The notes under the pieces: model-generated | Databases searched by the model: none | What the model saw: the letters and a program-made list of their open reading frames with translations, nothing else | What the model was told of the DNA's origin: nothing | Shown: piece by piece, positions 20,301 to 28,646 of the stretch | Layout of the letters: the number at the start of each line of letters is the position of its first letter | Position numbering within the stretch: the first letter of the stretch is position 1 | NCBI RefSeq assembly: GCF_000742135.1 | Contig: NZ_KN046818.1 | Location: 372,841-436,840 of the forward strand | Length of the DNA stretch: 64,000 nt | Reading direction: 5' to 3' | Origin: Klebsiella pneumoniae | Lineage (GTDB): Bacteria; Pseudomonadota; Gammaproteobacteria; Enterobacterales; Enterobacteriaceae | Translations under genes and position numbers: made by a program

Positions 20301-20633
20301 ATCGAGCAGTTCGATATAGAGATCTTTCTGCTGGCGATCGTCGCGTTTAAACAGGAAACCGTTGGCCAGCCAGGCGCAGAAGGTTTTATTGCTTTCGTAG
20401 AGATCGGAGGCGGGCAGGGTGGTGAGCTGCTTAATCAGCCGCTGGATCTCCTCTTCGGTGATGCCGTCGGCCTGATAGCGGGCGGCGAGGTAATGGCGAA
20501 GATCGTCTTCGATAATCACCTGATCGAGGCTGGAACGCGGGACATCATCGCCGATCAGGTGCTGATAGCCCTGATCCTGTAGCAGTTCGATAATGGCTTG
20601 TTCTAACTTCGCTTCACTGAATGAGAGATGCAT
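17370..20633 (-). CDS. hsdR: Type I restriction enzyme R subunit
   Basis: The 1087-residue motor and nuclease subunit cleaves DNA lacking host methylation. The PD-(D/E)XK nuclease appears as P166-D167 and E181-F-K183 (PDAILY then VVFEFK). The SF2 helicase motor has motif I GATGCGKS (325-332), motif II DEAH (429-432) and motif III GFTGTP (472-477), then the second RecA domain ending in motif VI (QTISRVNR). A long helical C-terminus follows, which should contact HsdM. Length and all motifs are intact. The gene is downstream of hsdS, from which it is separated by a terminator-like hairpin, so hsdR may have its own promoter. Confidence 0.96.
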   Translation of the reverse strand: MHLSFSEAKLEQAIIELLQDQGYQHLIGDDVPRSSLDQVIIEDDLRHYLAARYQADGITEEEIQRLIKQLTTLPASDLYESNKTFCAWLANGFLFKRDDRQQKDLYIELLDTRHQAAALRELFDTEDMPLQHAAEPPASYLIQPLNRVKIVNQLTITGKENQPRIPDAILYINGLPLVVFEFKSAVREQEANIGDAYKQLCTRYRRDIPQLFVYNALCIISDGVNNRMGNLFAPYEYFYSWRKVTGNENREQDGISSLHSMIQGLFHPVRLLDVIKNFICFPDKAKHEVKICCRYPQYYAARKLYYSIERARKPFGDGKGGTYFGATGCGKSYTMQFLTRLLMKSVEFASPTIVLITDRTDLDDQLSAQMCNAKNYIGDETVVPVTSREDLREKLAGRNSGGVFLTTIHKFTEDTELLSERSNIICISDEAHRSQVNLDQKVIVDKENGKVRKTYGFAKYLHDSLPQATYVGFTGTPIDATMEVFGNIVDSYTMTESVQDEITVRIVYEGRAAKVILDARKLEEVEKYYEECANAGTNEWQIDESKKASATMNAILGDEDRLKALAEDFAKHYEKRVTEGSTVKGKAMFVCASREIAWDFYRQLKDFRPAWFAVKQAPDGIELTEQEQKELPPSEMVKMVMTRGKDDSVQLYDLLGSKEYRKELDKQFKNDKSNFKIAIVVDMWLTGFDVPELDTIYIDKPLQKHNLIQTISRVNRKLEGKSKGLVVDYIGIKRQMNQALAMYSRIDATNFEDIQQSVIEVKNHLELLAQVLHDFDSRAYFTGEPQAQLACLNQAAEFVMRTQKTERRFMGLVKRLKAAYDVCCGSEALAQTERDYIHFYIAVRSIVFKLTKGDAPDVTQMNARVREMIADALKADGVEELFFLGDKKAESIDIFDDDYLARINKIKLPATKIQLLQKLLEKAISDFKKINQLQGINFTRRFQSIMDKYNERREDDVLNGEEFDSFSQEMTDIIYDIKTEMGTYAEMGIDIEEKAFYDILAHMRDKYQFTYEDDKMLALAKEMKAVVDNTSKYPDWSKRDDIKAKLKVELILLLHKHKFPPVANDDVYMGVLAQAENFKQHHINTLH

Positions 20634-20700
20634 ATCTCGCTCCGGCCCTGGCTGTTTTTCTGGTAAAGGTTCCTGTTACTAAAGAAAACCTTACCAGAAA

Positions 20701-20720
20701 GCCCCTGATTTAACAGGGGC
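20701..20720 (-). terminator. Hairpin between hsdS and hsdR
   Basis: A perfect stem GCCCCTG (20701-20707) / CAGGGGC (20714-20720) with a six-base loop lies just after the hsdS stop. On the minus strand it is followed by TTTCTGG. A second inverted repeat (about 20661-20699, TCTGGTAAAGGTT against AACCTTACCAGA with one bulge) lies between it and the hsdR start. They may end or attenuate hsdMS transcription before hsdR. Confidence 0.6.
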
Positions 20721-20728
20721 AAAATGCA

Positions 20729-22135
20729 TTAAGCGGGTTCGGTTTGGGTTACTAAATCTGGTAGATCCTCCAGGGACAGCTCGCCGGAGATAAGTTTGGG
20801 GAGCAGAGTGTCGCGGAGGGCTGTTAAAGTATTATTTTCAGCTGTATTAGAAAACCAGTTCATAAATAATGGGGCTACATTATCTTCAAATATAGAAATT
20901 ATCGCATTAGAGGGACGTGTAAATTTTGTTGAGGATATTATAAGTTTATTAAGATTCTGTTGCGCTGAGCCCGTAGCTTTTGATGCTATTTCATATGCTT
21001 TATCGCTGACAAAATTATAGACATAGAATGGATATTTTTCTGAATACAATCCACAACATGCTTGGTTGGCTGTCATCTTATCGCCAATAAGACACACTTC
21101 TCCCGCAGTTGCACCGTACATTGCAACAACGGTTGTATACTTTGCCCATAATTTCGCTGAGCTATTTAGTAATCCAATATCTGTGATTTTTTCTTTTGTA
21201 TCTAATACTATTTTCCCTTTCACTTCGCCAGATGAAAGCCATTTTATTGTACCTTCATCCCAGAATGATGTTTCCTTTCTTGAAGGTGTTCCCCCACTCT
21301 GAATCAAATCACAGAATGAATCGAAAGTCACGCTCTCCCACCCCTTTGGTACCCAGCCCAACTCTGTTTCTTCAAATTCAGCGGGGAATAGTGCACGAAT
21401 ATCCGCCGGAAGTGGTTTGAAATCTGCACTATTGCGTACTTTTTGACGCAGTTCGGCGCGAGATTGCAGCGTTTCCGGGATTGAGTTTACTGCATCCAGC
21501 GCGTTATCAATCACCGGGTCGAAATCCACAAACCATGATTTGAACAGGGTTTGGGATATTTGTTCTAGGGTGTTATTAATAGCGTTATTTTTAATTATTC
21601 GATCGTTAATTTCATCCAGTATCTTTGCCATTTTACATTGCAAATGATATTCAGGATAGGGAATTAATATTGACTGAATAACTGCAGGGCTTAGGTTTGG
21701 TTGTCCGCTTCCCGAAGCATTGTTAAACAATATGTTTTGATACTGCTTAGTTGTTAAAATATAATATAAATAGCTAATGTTGAGTTTTTTTTCATCGGCA
21801 ATGAATTTACCTACACGTTGGTTTAGATAGGGGGCTTTATCTCCATTAAAAGATAAGCGACCAACTCTCCCAACACTGCCTTGCCCTGTCATTGCGATTA
21901 ATACATCACCATTATTTAATCTGAATTTTTTTAGACCTTCAACTGTTTTGGAAGTAACGCAGTGACTATCTTCAAGAGTAACAAACCCGTCATGAATATT
22001 TTTAATCTTAATAACAGGATATCCAATATCTGTAAAATCTTTACTCTTAAATGCATAACCGGATATGAAAGTACATCCATCAGAAACCGGGGCTAGAGGA
22101 AATTTAGTTTTTCCTAATGGGGAATTATAAACCAT
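20729..22135 (-). CDS. hsdS: Type I restriction-modification specificity subunit
   Basis: This 468-residue subunit sets DNA target recognition. It has two target-recognition domains (about residues 10-165 and 250-425) separated by a conserved helical spacer (KILDEINDRIIKNN...LEQISQTLFKSWFVDFDPV, about 185-220) and closed by a second one (LTALRDTLLPKLISGELSLEDL). The GKGWE/PKGWESVTF start of the second domain is typical. The DNA of the two domains is clearly AT-richer than the neighbouring hsdM and hsdR, a common mark of exchange of specificity domains. It overlaps hsdM by 11 bases. The recognition sequence cannot be predicted from here. Confidence 0.94.
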   Translation of the reverse strand: MVYNSPLGKTKFPLAPVSDGCTFISGYAFKSKDFTDIGYPVIKIKNIHDGFVTLEDSHCVTSKTVEGLKKFRLNNGDVLIAMTGQGSVGRVGRLSFNGDKAPYLNQRVGKFIADEKKLNISYLYYILTTKQYQNILFNNASGSGQPNLSPAVIQSILIPYPEYHLQCKMAKILDEINDRIIKNNAINNTLEQISQTLFKSWFVDFDPVIDNALDAVNSIPETLQSRAELRQKVRNSADFKPLPADIRALFPAEFEETELGWVPKGWESVTFDSFCDLIQSGGTPSRKETSFWDEGTIKWLSSGEVKGKIVLDTKEKITDIGLLNSSAKLWAKYTTVVAMYGATAGEVCLIGDKMTANQACCGLYSEKYPFYVYNFVSDKAYEIASKATGSAQQNLNKLIISSTKFTRPSNAIISIFEDNVAPLFMNWFSNTAENNTLTALRDTLLPKLISGELSLEDLPDLVTQTEPA

Positions 22136-23744
22136 AACCCAGCGCCTCCAGGTTCTGGCGTATTGCCTTATCCAGTTCTTCCGCCTGCTTCATCTGTGCA
22201 AATAACGTCTGCGATAACTCGCGCATTTTGATTTCAAACGCCACACCGTCGTCTTCCTGCTCGGCGGCGCCGACGTAGCGGCCGGGGGTCAGCACATAGT
22301 CGTTAGCCTTGATCTCTGCAATCGTCGCAACCTTGCAGAACCCGGCCCGATCTTCGTACTGCGCCAGCTTGCTGTCGCCGCGCTTAACGCGCTCAGCCAG
22401 CTCTTCTGGCGTGCTGCGCCAGGCATGGTAGGTATCGGCGATGGTGACGATATCGTCCGCCGTCAGCTCTTTGGTGGTGCGGTTGATCATGGTGCCAAGG
22501 TTACGCGCATCGATAAACAGCGTCTCACCCTGACGGTTGCGATAGCCTTTGGCCGGATCGGCCGCCTTCGACTTGGTCATAAACCACAGGCACACCGGGA
22601 TCTGGGTGGTGAAGAACAGCTGGCCGGGCAGGGCAATCATGCAATCGATCAGATCGTTTTCGATCATCTGCGCGCGGATCTCGCCTTCGCCGCTGGTGTT
22701 GGAACTCATCGAGCCGTTCGCCAGCACAAAACCGGCGGTGCCGTTGGCCGACAGCTTGGAAAGCATATGCAGAATCCAACCGTAGTTAGCGTTACCGGTT
22801 GGCGGCGTGCGGTAGCCGGCAAAGCGCGGGTCTTTGGTCAGCTCGGCGTCGTTGCGCCAGTCTTTCAGGTTAAACGGCGGGTTGGCCAGAATATAGTCGG
22901 CTTTCAGGTCCGGGTGCTGGTCGCTGAAGAAGGTGTCCGCCGGGCGTTCGCCGAGGTTGGCGGAAAGACCGCGAATCGCAAGGTTCATCTTCGCCAGCTT
23001 GTAGGTCGTCGCCGTCAGCTCCTGACCGTACAGGGCGATATCGCGGCTTTTCCCCTGATGGCTTTCGACAAATTTCACCGACTGGACAAACATCCCCGCC
23101 GAGCCGCAACACGGGTCATAAATTTTGCCCTGGAACGGTTCGAGCATTTCGGTCAGCAGCGTCACCACGCATTTTGGCGTATAGAACTCGCCGCCGCCTT
23201 TGCCCTCGGTGGCGGCGAACTTGCCGAGGAAGTATTCGTACACGCGACCGACCAGGTCTTCTTTCGACAGCGCTTCGACGTCGGTTTCGTGGGCCAGCGT
23301 TTCGATGTTATCGATGGTGTCGATAAGCGACGCCAGCTTCTTGGTTTCCAGATTCTGGCGGCTGAAGTAGTTGTCCGGCAGCGCGCCTTTCAGCGTCGGG
23401 TTGCGCTTCTCAATGGTGGAGAGCGCAGTATCAATGCGTACCGCAATGTCGTCCTGCTTGGCATTTTGCTTGATGAACGACCAGCGCGCCTCTTCCGGCA
23501 GATAGAAGATGTTGTCCTGCTGATAGAAGACTTCCATCTCAAGGAAATCGCCCTGTCCCTCGTCTTTCATCTTCTGACGGCGGGCTTCAAACTTATCGCT
23601 AATAAATTTGAGGAACACGAGGCTCAGCACCACGTGCTTGTACTCAGAGGATTCAACGCTGCCGCGAAGCTGGTTCGCGGTATCCCATAATGTGTCTTCA
23701 AAGCCTTTCTTTGCTTTGGCTTTTTTGGTTGGTGCTTTGGCCAT
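22125..23744 (-). CDS. hsdM: Type I restriction-modification DNA methyltransferase subunit
   Basis: The 539-residue N6-adenine methyltransferase has an HsdM N-terminal helical domain (TLWDTANQLRGSVESSEYKHVVLSLVFLKFISDKFE), then motif I DPCCGSAGM (residues 210-218), which binds S-adenosylmethionine, and the catalytic motif IV NPPF (288-291). A basic lysine-rich tail (KAPTKKAKAKK) opens the protein. It forms the M2S1 methylase with HsdS and, with HsdR, the restriction complex. The order hsdM-hsdS-hsdR is read on the minus strand; the mrr-like gene lies 63 bases upstream. Confidence 0.96.
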   Translation of the reverse strand: MAKAPTKKAKAKKGFEDTLWDTANQLRGSVESSEYKHVVLSLVFLKFISDKFEARRQKMKDEGQGDFLEMEVFYQQDNIFYLPEEARWSFIKQNAKQDDIAVRIDTALSTIEKRNPTLKGALPDNYFSRQNLETKKLASLIDTIDNIETLAHETDVEALSKEDLVGRVYEYFLGKFAATEGKGGGEFYTPKCVVTLLTEMLEPFQGKIYDPCCGSAGMFVQSVKFVESHQGKSRDIALYGQELTATTYKLAKMNLAIRGLSANLGERPADTFFSDQHPDLKADYILANPPFNLKDWRNDAELTKDPRFAGYRTPPTGNANYGWILHMLSKLSANGTAGFVLANGSMSSNTSGEGEIRAQMIENDLIDCMIALPGQLFFTTQIPVCLWFMTKSKAADPAKGYRNRQGETLFIDARNLGTMINRTTKELTADDIVTIADTYHAWRSTPEELAERVKRGDSKLAQYEDRAGFCKVATIAEIKANDYVLTPGRYVGAAEQEDDGVAFEIKMRELSQTLFAQMKQAEELDKAIRQNLEALGYGL

Positions 23745-23807
23745 GATGAACTCGTTCTGGAAAAATTTGGTGGCTATTGTAACGGTAAAAGCGGTGAAGT
23801 TCGCCCT

Positions 23808-24974
23808 CTACTCAATATCCAGCTCATCAAACAGCTGTAAGTCTACGTCGAGCAATTCAACGGCATTACTGCGTCTGATCCCGACGTTGTTTTCAATCAA
23901 CAGTTCCAGCAGGCGATCGCCGTCAATTAGCGTAATCGGCGCGGCTCCGGGAAATAGCGCCGCCTCTGCACATTTCGCTGCAAATTTTCCGGTGGTGATA
24001 AGCGTGCCGCGAATGGCTTTGTGGTAGGGCAATGCGCCGCGCAGCTGATCGATAAACGGGCGGGTAATAGTATTTTGCATCCGCTTCACCTGCACCACTT
24101 CGGTAATGGTAGTGATGCCAACCTGCACTTTACCGACCACATCCACGCCTTTATCGCCGGAGGCTTTGGTCACTTCGACTTGCTCATAGCCCATTGCTTC
24201 CAGCAACTGGCCGACCAGATGCTCAAACTTGTAGGGATTCATGGTGGATATTTGCTCGCGCAGTAATTCCTTTTGCTGCTGGTTATAGCGTTTAACCGCA
24301 TCCAGCAGCTCTTTGCGCGGGTCGGTTTGGCGTTCTGGCAGCGCTTTGCCAAGCCACTTTCTTCCTGCTTCGGTGATTTTGTAGCTCATGCCTTCACGAG
24401 TAATAAGTTCGCGCTCGACCAGATTGTAAAGCCGGGCATAGAGCGTTGTTTTAACTGAACTGGGAGAGGCGAATTTAGAGTGCTGATGCAAGAAAGCCTG
24501 CCATTCCGGAAGCAGATCGGCGCGCCGGGCCTGTTCGCGACCGGCGAGCAATTCCAGTAGCTGCAGCATGCCTTCGATATCGTCCAGTTTACGCAGCGTC
24601 GCTTCATCGTGAGCGAGGAATAAACGTCCCTGTTCACTGGGATGCCAGCCGCCATCCTCATCGGTCTGCATCAAATCGAATAGCGGATTATTGATAAACA
24701 TATAACAGCCATAGCTGTGGCGGGGGTTAAGTATATGGTTATCGGTATTCCAGATTTGCCAGGCTATTTTGGCGTCTTCTCCGCTCAGTCGTTCCTTAAT
24801 CCAGTGGTCCGGCTCTGACCAGTCTACCGGGTTTTGCGGGGTACCGGTCTGTTCCTGAATGGCGGAGATCATATTACGGACAGATTTTACTGAGCATCCT
24901 GCTACGGCTTTCATCATCGCTCGGGTCTGGTCGTAGGTCGGGAATAACGGAGTAATGACTTTGTAATTTCGCAT
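23808..24974 (-). CDS. mrr: Mrr-family restriction endonuclease
   Basis: This 388-residue protein has an N-terminal winged-helix DNA-binding region (Mrr_N-like) and a C-terminal PD-(D/E)XK nuclease domain. The likely catalytic residues are D277 (SGDKGVDVVG) and Q295-V-K297 (VVQVKR), the QxK form used by Mrr proteins. Proteins of this kind cut methylated DNA, so it complements the type I system. I start it at MRNYKV (24974), which has AGGA seven bases upstream; a longer frame to 25046 lacks homology. The N-terminal half is longer than in E. coli Mrr (about 304 residues), so it is a variant rather than a strict orthologue. Confidence 0.9.
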   Translation of the reverse strand: MRNYKVITPLFPTYDQTRAMMKAVAGCSVKSVRNMISAIQEQTGTPQNPVDWSEPDHWIKERLSGEDAKIAWQIWNTDNHILNPRHSYGCYMFINNPLFDLMQTDEDGGWHPSEQGRLFLAHDEATLRKLDDIEGMLQLLELLAGREQARRADLLPEWQAFLHQHSKFASPSSVKTTLYARLYNLVERELITREGMSYKITEAGRKWLGKALPERQTDPRKELLDAVKRYNQQQKELLREQISTMNPYKFEHLVGQLLEAMGYEQVEVTKASGDKGVDVVGKVQVGITTITEVVQVKRMQNTITRPFIDQLRGALPYHKAIRGTLITTGKFAAKCAEAALFPGAAPITLIDGDRLLELLIENNVGIRRSNAVELLDVDLQLFDELDIE

Positions 24975-25145
24975 GGCAATTCCTTCGCTAAAGCAATGTA
25001 CGGCATCATGCCATTTTATAAAGGCTAATGGCGGGCCGACTATCATTAAATTCGTTTAATTTCATTCTATTGCTCGCCTGGCTGATGGTGAGTGTGTTTA
25101 TCCCAGAGGCGGCGCTTGCCGCGCCTTTTCCGGGCTACTGGCCCC

Positions 25146-25176
25146 GTAGCCCGGTAAGCGCAGCGCCAACGGGGAG
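25146..25176. repeat. REP-type palindrome
   Basis: GTAGCCCGGTAAGCGCAGCG...CAACGGGG repeats the unit at 17108, preceded at about 25090-25140 by a second GC-rich unit (GGCGGCGCTTGCCGCGCC and CCGGGCTAC) in the opposite sense. Together they form a two-unit REP cluster between mrr and yjiR. Confidence 0.75.
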
Positions 25177-25189
25177 AACAGGCTAAACC

Positions 25190-26602
25190 TCACTCCATCG
25201 CCACCTTCACCGCTTCTCCCAGCTTCACCATCACCGCTTTATGTTTCTCGGTCGGCGGCAGGGCGCAGTTGATCCTGACGCAGTTGCGATACTTGCCCGC
25301 CGCGGAAAACAGCGAGCCCGGCGCGACCTGGATCTTCAGCCGGCACAGCTGCTTGGCGACGCAGACCATATCTACCTGCTCCGGGAGCTCAACCCACAGC
25401 ATAAAACCGCCCTTCGGCCGGGTGACGCAGATCCCGCAGGGGAAAAATTCCCGCAGCCAGCAGGTGTAGATCTCGATATTGCGCTGATAGATCTGCCGCA
25501 TCCGCCGCACGTGGCGGTGGTAGTGGCCTTCGCGAATAAAATTGCAGGCCGCCAGCTGAGTGGAGGGGACGTTGGTCCCGCTGGCGGCGTACTTCATCTG
25601 TAGCAGCTTGTCGTAGTAGCGCCCGGGGGCGATCCAGCCGATACGCAGCCCGGGGGCGATGGTTTTGGTAAAGGAGCTGCAGAGCATCACCCGGCCGTCG
25701 ATATCCCAGGAGTGGATCGTGCGCGGGCGCGGGTATTCGGTGGCCAGCTCGCCGTAAATATCATCCTCGAAAATAACGATATCGTAGCGTTGGGCAAGGT
25801 TCAGCACCGCGCGCTTGCGGGCGTCCGGCATGATAAAGCCCAGCGGGTTATTGCAGTTTGGCACGAGGATCACCCCTTTGATCGGCCACTGATCCAGCGC
25901 CAGCTCCAGGGCCTCGATGCTGATCCCGGTTTCCGGATCGGTGGGGATCTCAATCGTCTTTAATCCCAGCCCGCGCAGCATCTGCATGGTGCCGTAGTAG
26001 CAGGGGGATTCCACGGCGATGATGTCCCCTGGCTGGCACACCGACAGCAGGGCCAGCGACAGCGCGCTGTGGCAGCCGCTGGTGAGCACCAGATCGTCGG
26101 CAGTTACCACCGATCCGCCGTCGAGCATCAGGCGGGCGATCTGCTCCCGTAGCTCGCGACGCCCGGCCAGTTCGTCATAGTTCAACACCTCAGTGAGGTT
26201 GTGCTGGATAGCCCGGCTCAGTTCACGCCAGATGGGCTTCAGGCTTGGCTGCGTCACGTCCGGCGAGCCGCCGCCGAAGGGGATGATCGATTTATCGTAG
26301 CGGGCGTCAAGCATGGTCAGCACCTGATCCCACTGGGTTATCTCCACCGGGCGCTGGACCGGACGCGACATCGGCGGCACCGGCGGCTGGGCTTTGCGCG
26401 GGGCGACGAAATAGCCCGATCGCGGCTGCGGCACAATCATCTGCTGCTGCTCAAGCAGCTGATAGGCCTGCTGGACGGTGCTGATGCTGACGCCGTGCTC
26501 CTGGCTCAGGCTGCGCACCGACGGCAGCTTTTCGCCATGGCGATACAGGCCCTGTTCGATGCGTTCGGCCAGCAGCGTAGCGAGATGTTGGTAGCGGGTC
26601 AT
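25190..26602 (-). CDS. yjiR: MocR-type regulator YjiR (GntR helix-turn-helix plus aminotransferase fold)
   Basis: The 470-residue fusion has an N-terminal GntR winged helix (RIEQGLYRHGEKLPSVRSLSQEHGVSISTVQQAYQLLE, about residues 14-50), a Pro-rich linker (70-88), and a fold type I PLP aminotransferase domain with the PLP lysine in SSFTKTIAPGLRIGW. MocR proteins use PLP or amino acids as effectors. Length and sequence match E. coli YjiR as I remember it. Four copies of an ATACAGAT box lie in the intergenic region shared with yjiS, suggesting it controls itself and yjiS. Confidence 0.95.
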   Translation of the reverse strand: MTRYQHLATLLAERIEQGLYRHGEKLPSVRSLSQEHGVSISTVQQAYQLLEQQQMIVPQPRSGYFVAPRKAQPPVPPMSRPVQRPVEITQWDQVLTMLDARYDKSIIPFGGGSPDVTQPSLKPIWRELSRAIQHNLTEVLNYDELAGRRELREQIARLMLDGGSVVTADDLVLTSGCHSALSLALLSVCQPGDIIAVESPCYYGTMQMLRGLGLKTIEIPTDPETGISIEALELALDQWPIKGVILVPNCNNPLGFIMPDARKRAVLNLAQRYDIVIFEDDIYGELATEYPRPRTIHSWDIDGRVMLCSSFTKTIAPGLRIGWIAPGRYYDKLLQMKYAASGTNVPSTQLAACNFIREGHYHRHVRRMRQIYQRNIEIYTCWLREFFPCGICVTRPKGGFMLWVELPEQVDMVCVAKQLCRLKIQVAPGSLFSAAGKYRNCVRINCALPPTEKHKAVMVKLGEAVKVAME

Positions 26603-26623
26603 GCTGTATCCTTAATTGCCGCC

Positions 26624-26724
26624 ATACAGATGGAATAACCAGTACAGATGGGCGTAAAAATTGGGCTCTGGTGTACGTTTTAGCTAATCTGTATGTTAAA
26701 GAAAAGCGTTTTGTGAATCTGTAT
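26624..26724. promoter_or_regulatory. Four-copy operator array between yjiR and yjiS
   Basis: ATACAGAT occurs at 26624-26631, GTACAGAT at 26642-26649, and the reverse complement ATCTGTAT at 26687-26694 and 26717-26724. The first pair are direct repeats with 18-base spacing; the second pair have 30-base spacing and face the other way. The region lies between the divergent yjiR and yjiS starts. MocR regulators commonly bind direct repeats, so YjiR is the obvious candidate protein. Confidence 0.7.
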
Positions 26725-26779
26725 TCCTTACCCCCAAATCCGTGAAGATAAAGCCTCTGGCAAGGTGAGGAGGTAGAGG

Positions 26780-26944
26780 ATGGAATTTCACGAGAACAGG
26801 GCAAGACAGTCATTTATCGGTTTCGTACTGCTGGTGCGGTTTATCAAAAAATGGTGGCTTCAGGAGCAAACGCGCAGAGTTTTGCAGCAAATGAGCGACG
26901 AACAGCTGAAAGATATCGGCCTGCGTCGGGACCAGATCAATTAA
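26780..26944 (+). CDS. yjiS: DUF1127 small protein YjiS
   Basis: The 54-residue protein is too short for the usual gene-length cut-offs but has a strong ribosome binding site (GAGGAGGTAGAGG directly before the ATG). The C-terminal half, TRRVLQQMSDEQLKDIGLRRDQI, is the DUF1127 domain, and the protein matches E. coli YjiS in length and ends. DUF1127 proteins in alpha-proteobacteria bind RNA and affect phosphate or RNA turnover; in enterobacteria the role is unknown. It is divergent from yjiR and probably controlled by it. Confidence 0.92.
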   Translation: MEFHENRARQSFIGFVLLVRFIKKWWLQEQTRRVLQQMSDEQLKDIGLRRDQIN

Positions 26945-27056
26945 AACGTGCAGTTTTTACAGGCAAACCTTCTTCATTATCCCGGTGAGCGCAAAGTGCC
27001 GCCGGGATACATTCACGAAATTTATCAATTGATGCGGCACGACCTTCCGTTTCTTG

Positions 27057-27076
27057 ATACTTACCCTGATAAGTAT
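27057..27076. promoter_or_regulatory. Candidate MarR operator
   Basis: The perfect 7-base inverted repeat ATACTTA (27057-27063) / TAAGTAT (27070-27076) with a six-base centre lies 32 bases before the GTG start of the MarR gene. The 20-base span is the usual size of a MarR-dimer operator. Confidence 0.65.
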
Positions 27077-27107
27077 TATTTTCTTCTCAATAATGAGAGG
27101 AAGCCCC

Positions 27108-27572
27108 GTGACTGAAGACGAACTGTTTGCCCGCCGCCCGCTGGGGATGCGGATGGCTATGGTGGTGCGCCAGTGGCGCGCCATTATTGACTCCGCTATC
27201 ACCGATACCGGACTCACCCAGTCCAGCTGGACGGTGCTGATGCAACTGCATCAGCTGGGAGACAACGTCTCGGTCAGCGAACTGGCGGAGGTGCAGGGCA
27301 TTGAACTGCCGCCGCTAATGCGCACCCTCTCATTACTGGAAAAGCAGGGCTATCTGGTGCGTTCCACATCGCCATATGACAAACGCATTCGCCTGCTGAC
27401 GCTGACCGCTGAGGGGCGGGCTATTCTGGAAAAACTGAGCTGCGTGATCGAGACCTATCAGGAGCGCGTAACCCAGACCATCCCGGAGGCCGATCTCGCT
27501 ACCTTCAGCGCCACGTTAAATCAAATCGCCTGCCGTTTGCGGAATATCCGCGAAGAAGATAACAAGATCTAA
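27108..27572 (+). CDS. MarR-family transcriptional regulator
   Basis: The 154-residue winged-helix repressor has its recognition region in VSVSELAEVQGIELPPLMRTLSLLEKQGYLVRSTSPYDKRIRLLTLT (about residues 62-108). I use the GTG at 27108, which has AGAGGAA seven bases upstream, instead of the ATG at 27054, whose first part is low in similarity. It is first in an operon with the HlyD and DUF2955 genes and has a palindrome in its own promoter, so it probably represses the efflux operon until a small aromatic or similar ligand is bound. Confidence 0.92.
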   Translation: MTEDELFARRPLGMRMAMVVRQWRAIIDSAITDTGLTQSSWTVLMQLHQLGDNVSVSELAEVQGIELPPLMRTLSLLEKQGYLVRSTSPYDKRIRLLTLTAEGRAILEKLSCVIETYQERVTQTIPEADLATFSATLNQIACRLRNIREEDNKI

Positions 27573-27578
27573 CACACT

Positions 27579-28646
27579 ATGATGACGCCTGAACAAAAAT
27601 TTGCCCGCTGGGTACGGGTGAGTATTGCCGCTTTTCTGGGAATATTCGCCTGGTTTATCGTTGCCGATATCTGGATCCCGCTGACGCCGGACTCCACCGT
27701 CATGCGCGTGGTGACCCCGGTTTCGTCGCGGGTCTCCGGCTATGTCTCGCACGTCTACGTGCACAACAACAGCCAGGTGAAAAAGGGCGACCTGCTGTAT
27801 GAGCTCGACCCAACGCCATTCATTAATAAAGTTGAAGCGGCGCAGATCGCCCTCGAGCAGGCGAAACTGAGCAACCAGCAGCTGGACGCGCAAATCGCCG
27901 CCGCCCGCGCCAACCTGCGCACCGCGCAGTACACCGCGCGTAACGATAAGGTCACCCTCGATCGCTACCAGCGCTTGAGTACGATGCAGAACGTCTCGCA
28001 GTCCGACCTCGATAAGGTGCGGACCACCTGGCAGACCAGCGAGCAGTCGGTCTCGGCGCTGAACGCGCAGATCCAGAACCTGCTGATCCAGCGCGGCGAG
28101 CGCGACGATAAGCGCAACGTCACCCTGCAAAAATACCGCAATGCGCTGGAGGAGGCGCAGCTGAACCTAGCCTGGACCAAAGTGCGTGCGGAAACTGACG
28201 GCATGGTCAGCAACCTGCAGCTGAACCCGGGGATCTACGCCACCGCGGCGACGGCTGTGCTGGCATTGGTTAACAACAACACTGACATCGTCGCCGACTT
28301 CCGCGAAAAAAGCCTGCGCCACACCGCGGTGAATACCGATGCGGCGGTGGTCTTTGACGCCCTGCCGGGTCAAGTCTTCCCGGCGCACGTGACCAGCAGC
28401 GACGCCGGGATTCTGGCGGGACAGGAGGCGGTGAACGGTCAGCTGTCGCAGCCCGAGCAGTCCACCCGCTGGGTGCGCGACGCCCAGCGGATGCGCATTC
28501 ACGTCGCGCTGGATCAGCCGCTGGACAAACCGCTGCCGACCGGCGCCCGCGCTACGGTGCAGCTGTACAATAGCGAGGGACCTTTCGCCCGCACCTTCGC
28601 CGGCCTGCAGATCCACCTGGTGAGCTGGTTGCACTATGTCTATTAA
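27579..28646 (+). CDS. HlyD/EmrA-type efflux adaptor protein
   Basis: The 355-residue periplasmic adaptor has one N-terminal transmembrane helix (about residues 14-34), a lipoyl half (VSGYVSHVYVHNNSQVKKGDLLYELD), a coiled-coil hairpin (about 85-195), the second lipoyl half (VRAETDGMVSNLQLNPGIYA) and a beta-barrel. It begins seven bases after the MarR stop (ATG ATG at 27579/27582) and overlaps the next gene by 11 bases. It would work with the DUF2955 permease, as the AaeA adaptor does with AaeB. Confidence 0.93.
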   Translation: MMTPEQKFARWVRVSIAAFLGIFAWFIVADIWIPLTPDSTVMRVVTPVSSRVSGYVSHVYVHNNSQVKKGDLLYELDPTPFINKVEAAQIALEQAKLSNQQLDAQIAAARANLRTAQYTARNDKVTLDRYQRLSTMQNVSQSDLDKVRTTWQTSEQSVSALNAQIQNLLIQRGERDDKRNVTLQKYRNALEEAQLNLAWTKVRAETDGMVSNLQLNPGIYATAATAVLALVNNNTDIVADFREKSLRHTAVNTDAAVVFDALPGQVFPAHVTSSDAGILAGQEAVNGQLSQPEQSTRWVRDAQRMRIHVALDQPLDKPLPTGARATVQLYNSEGPFARTFAGLQIHLVSWLHYVY

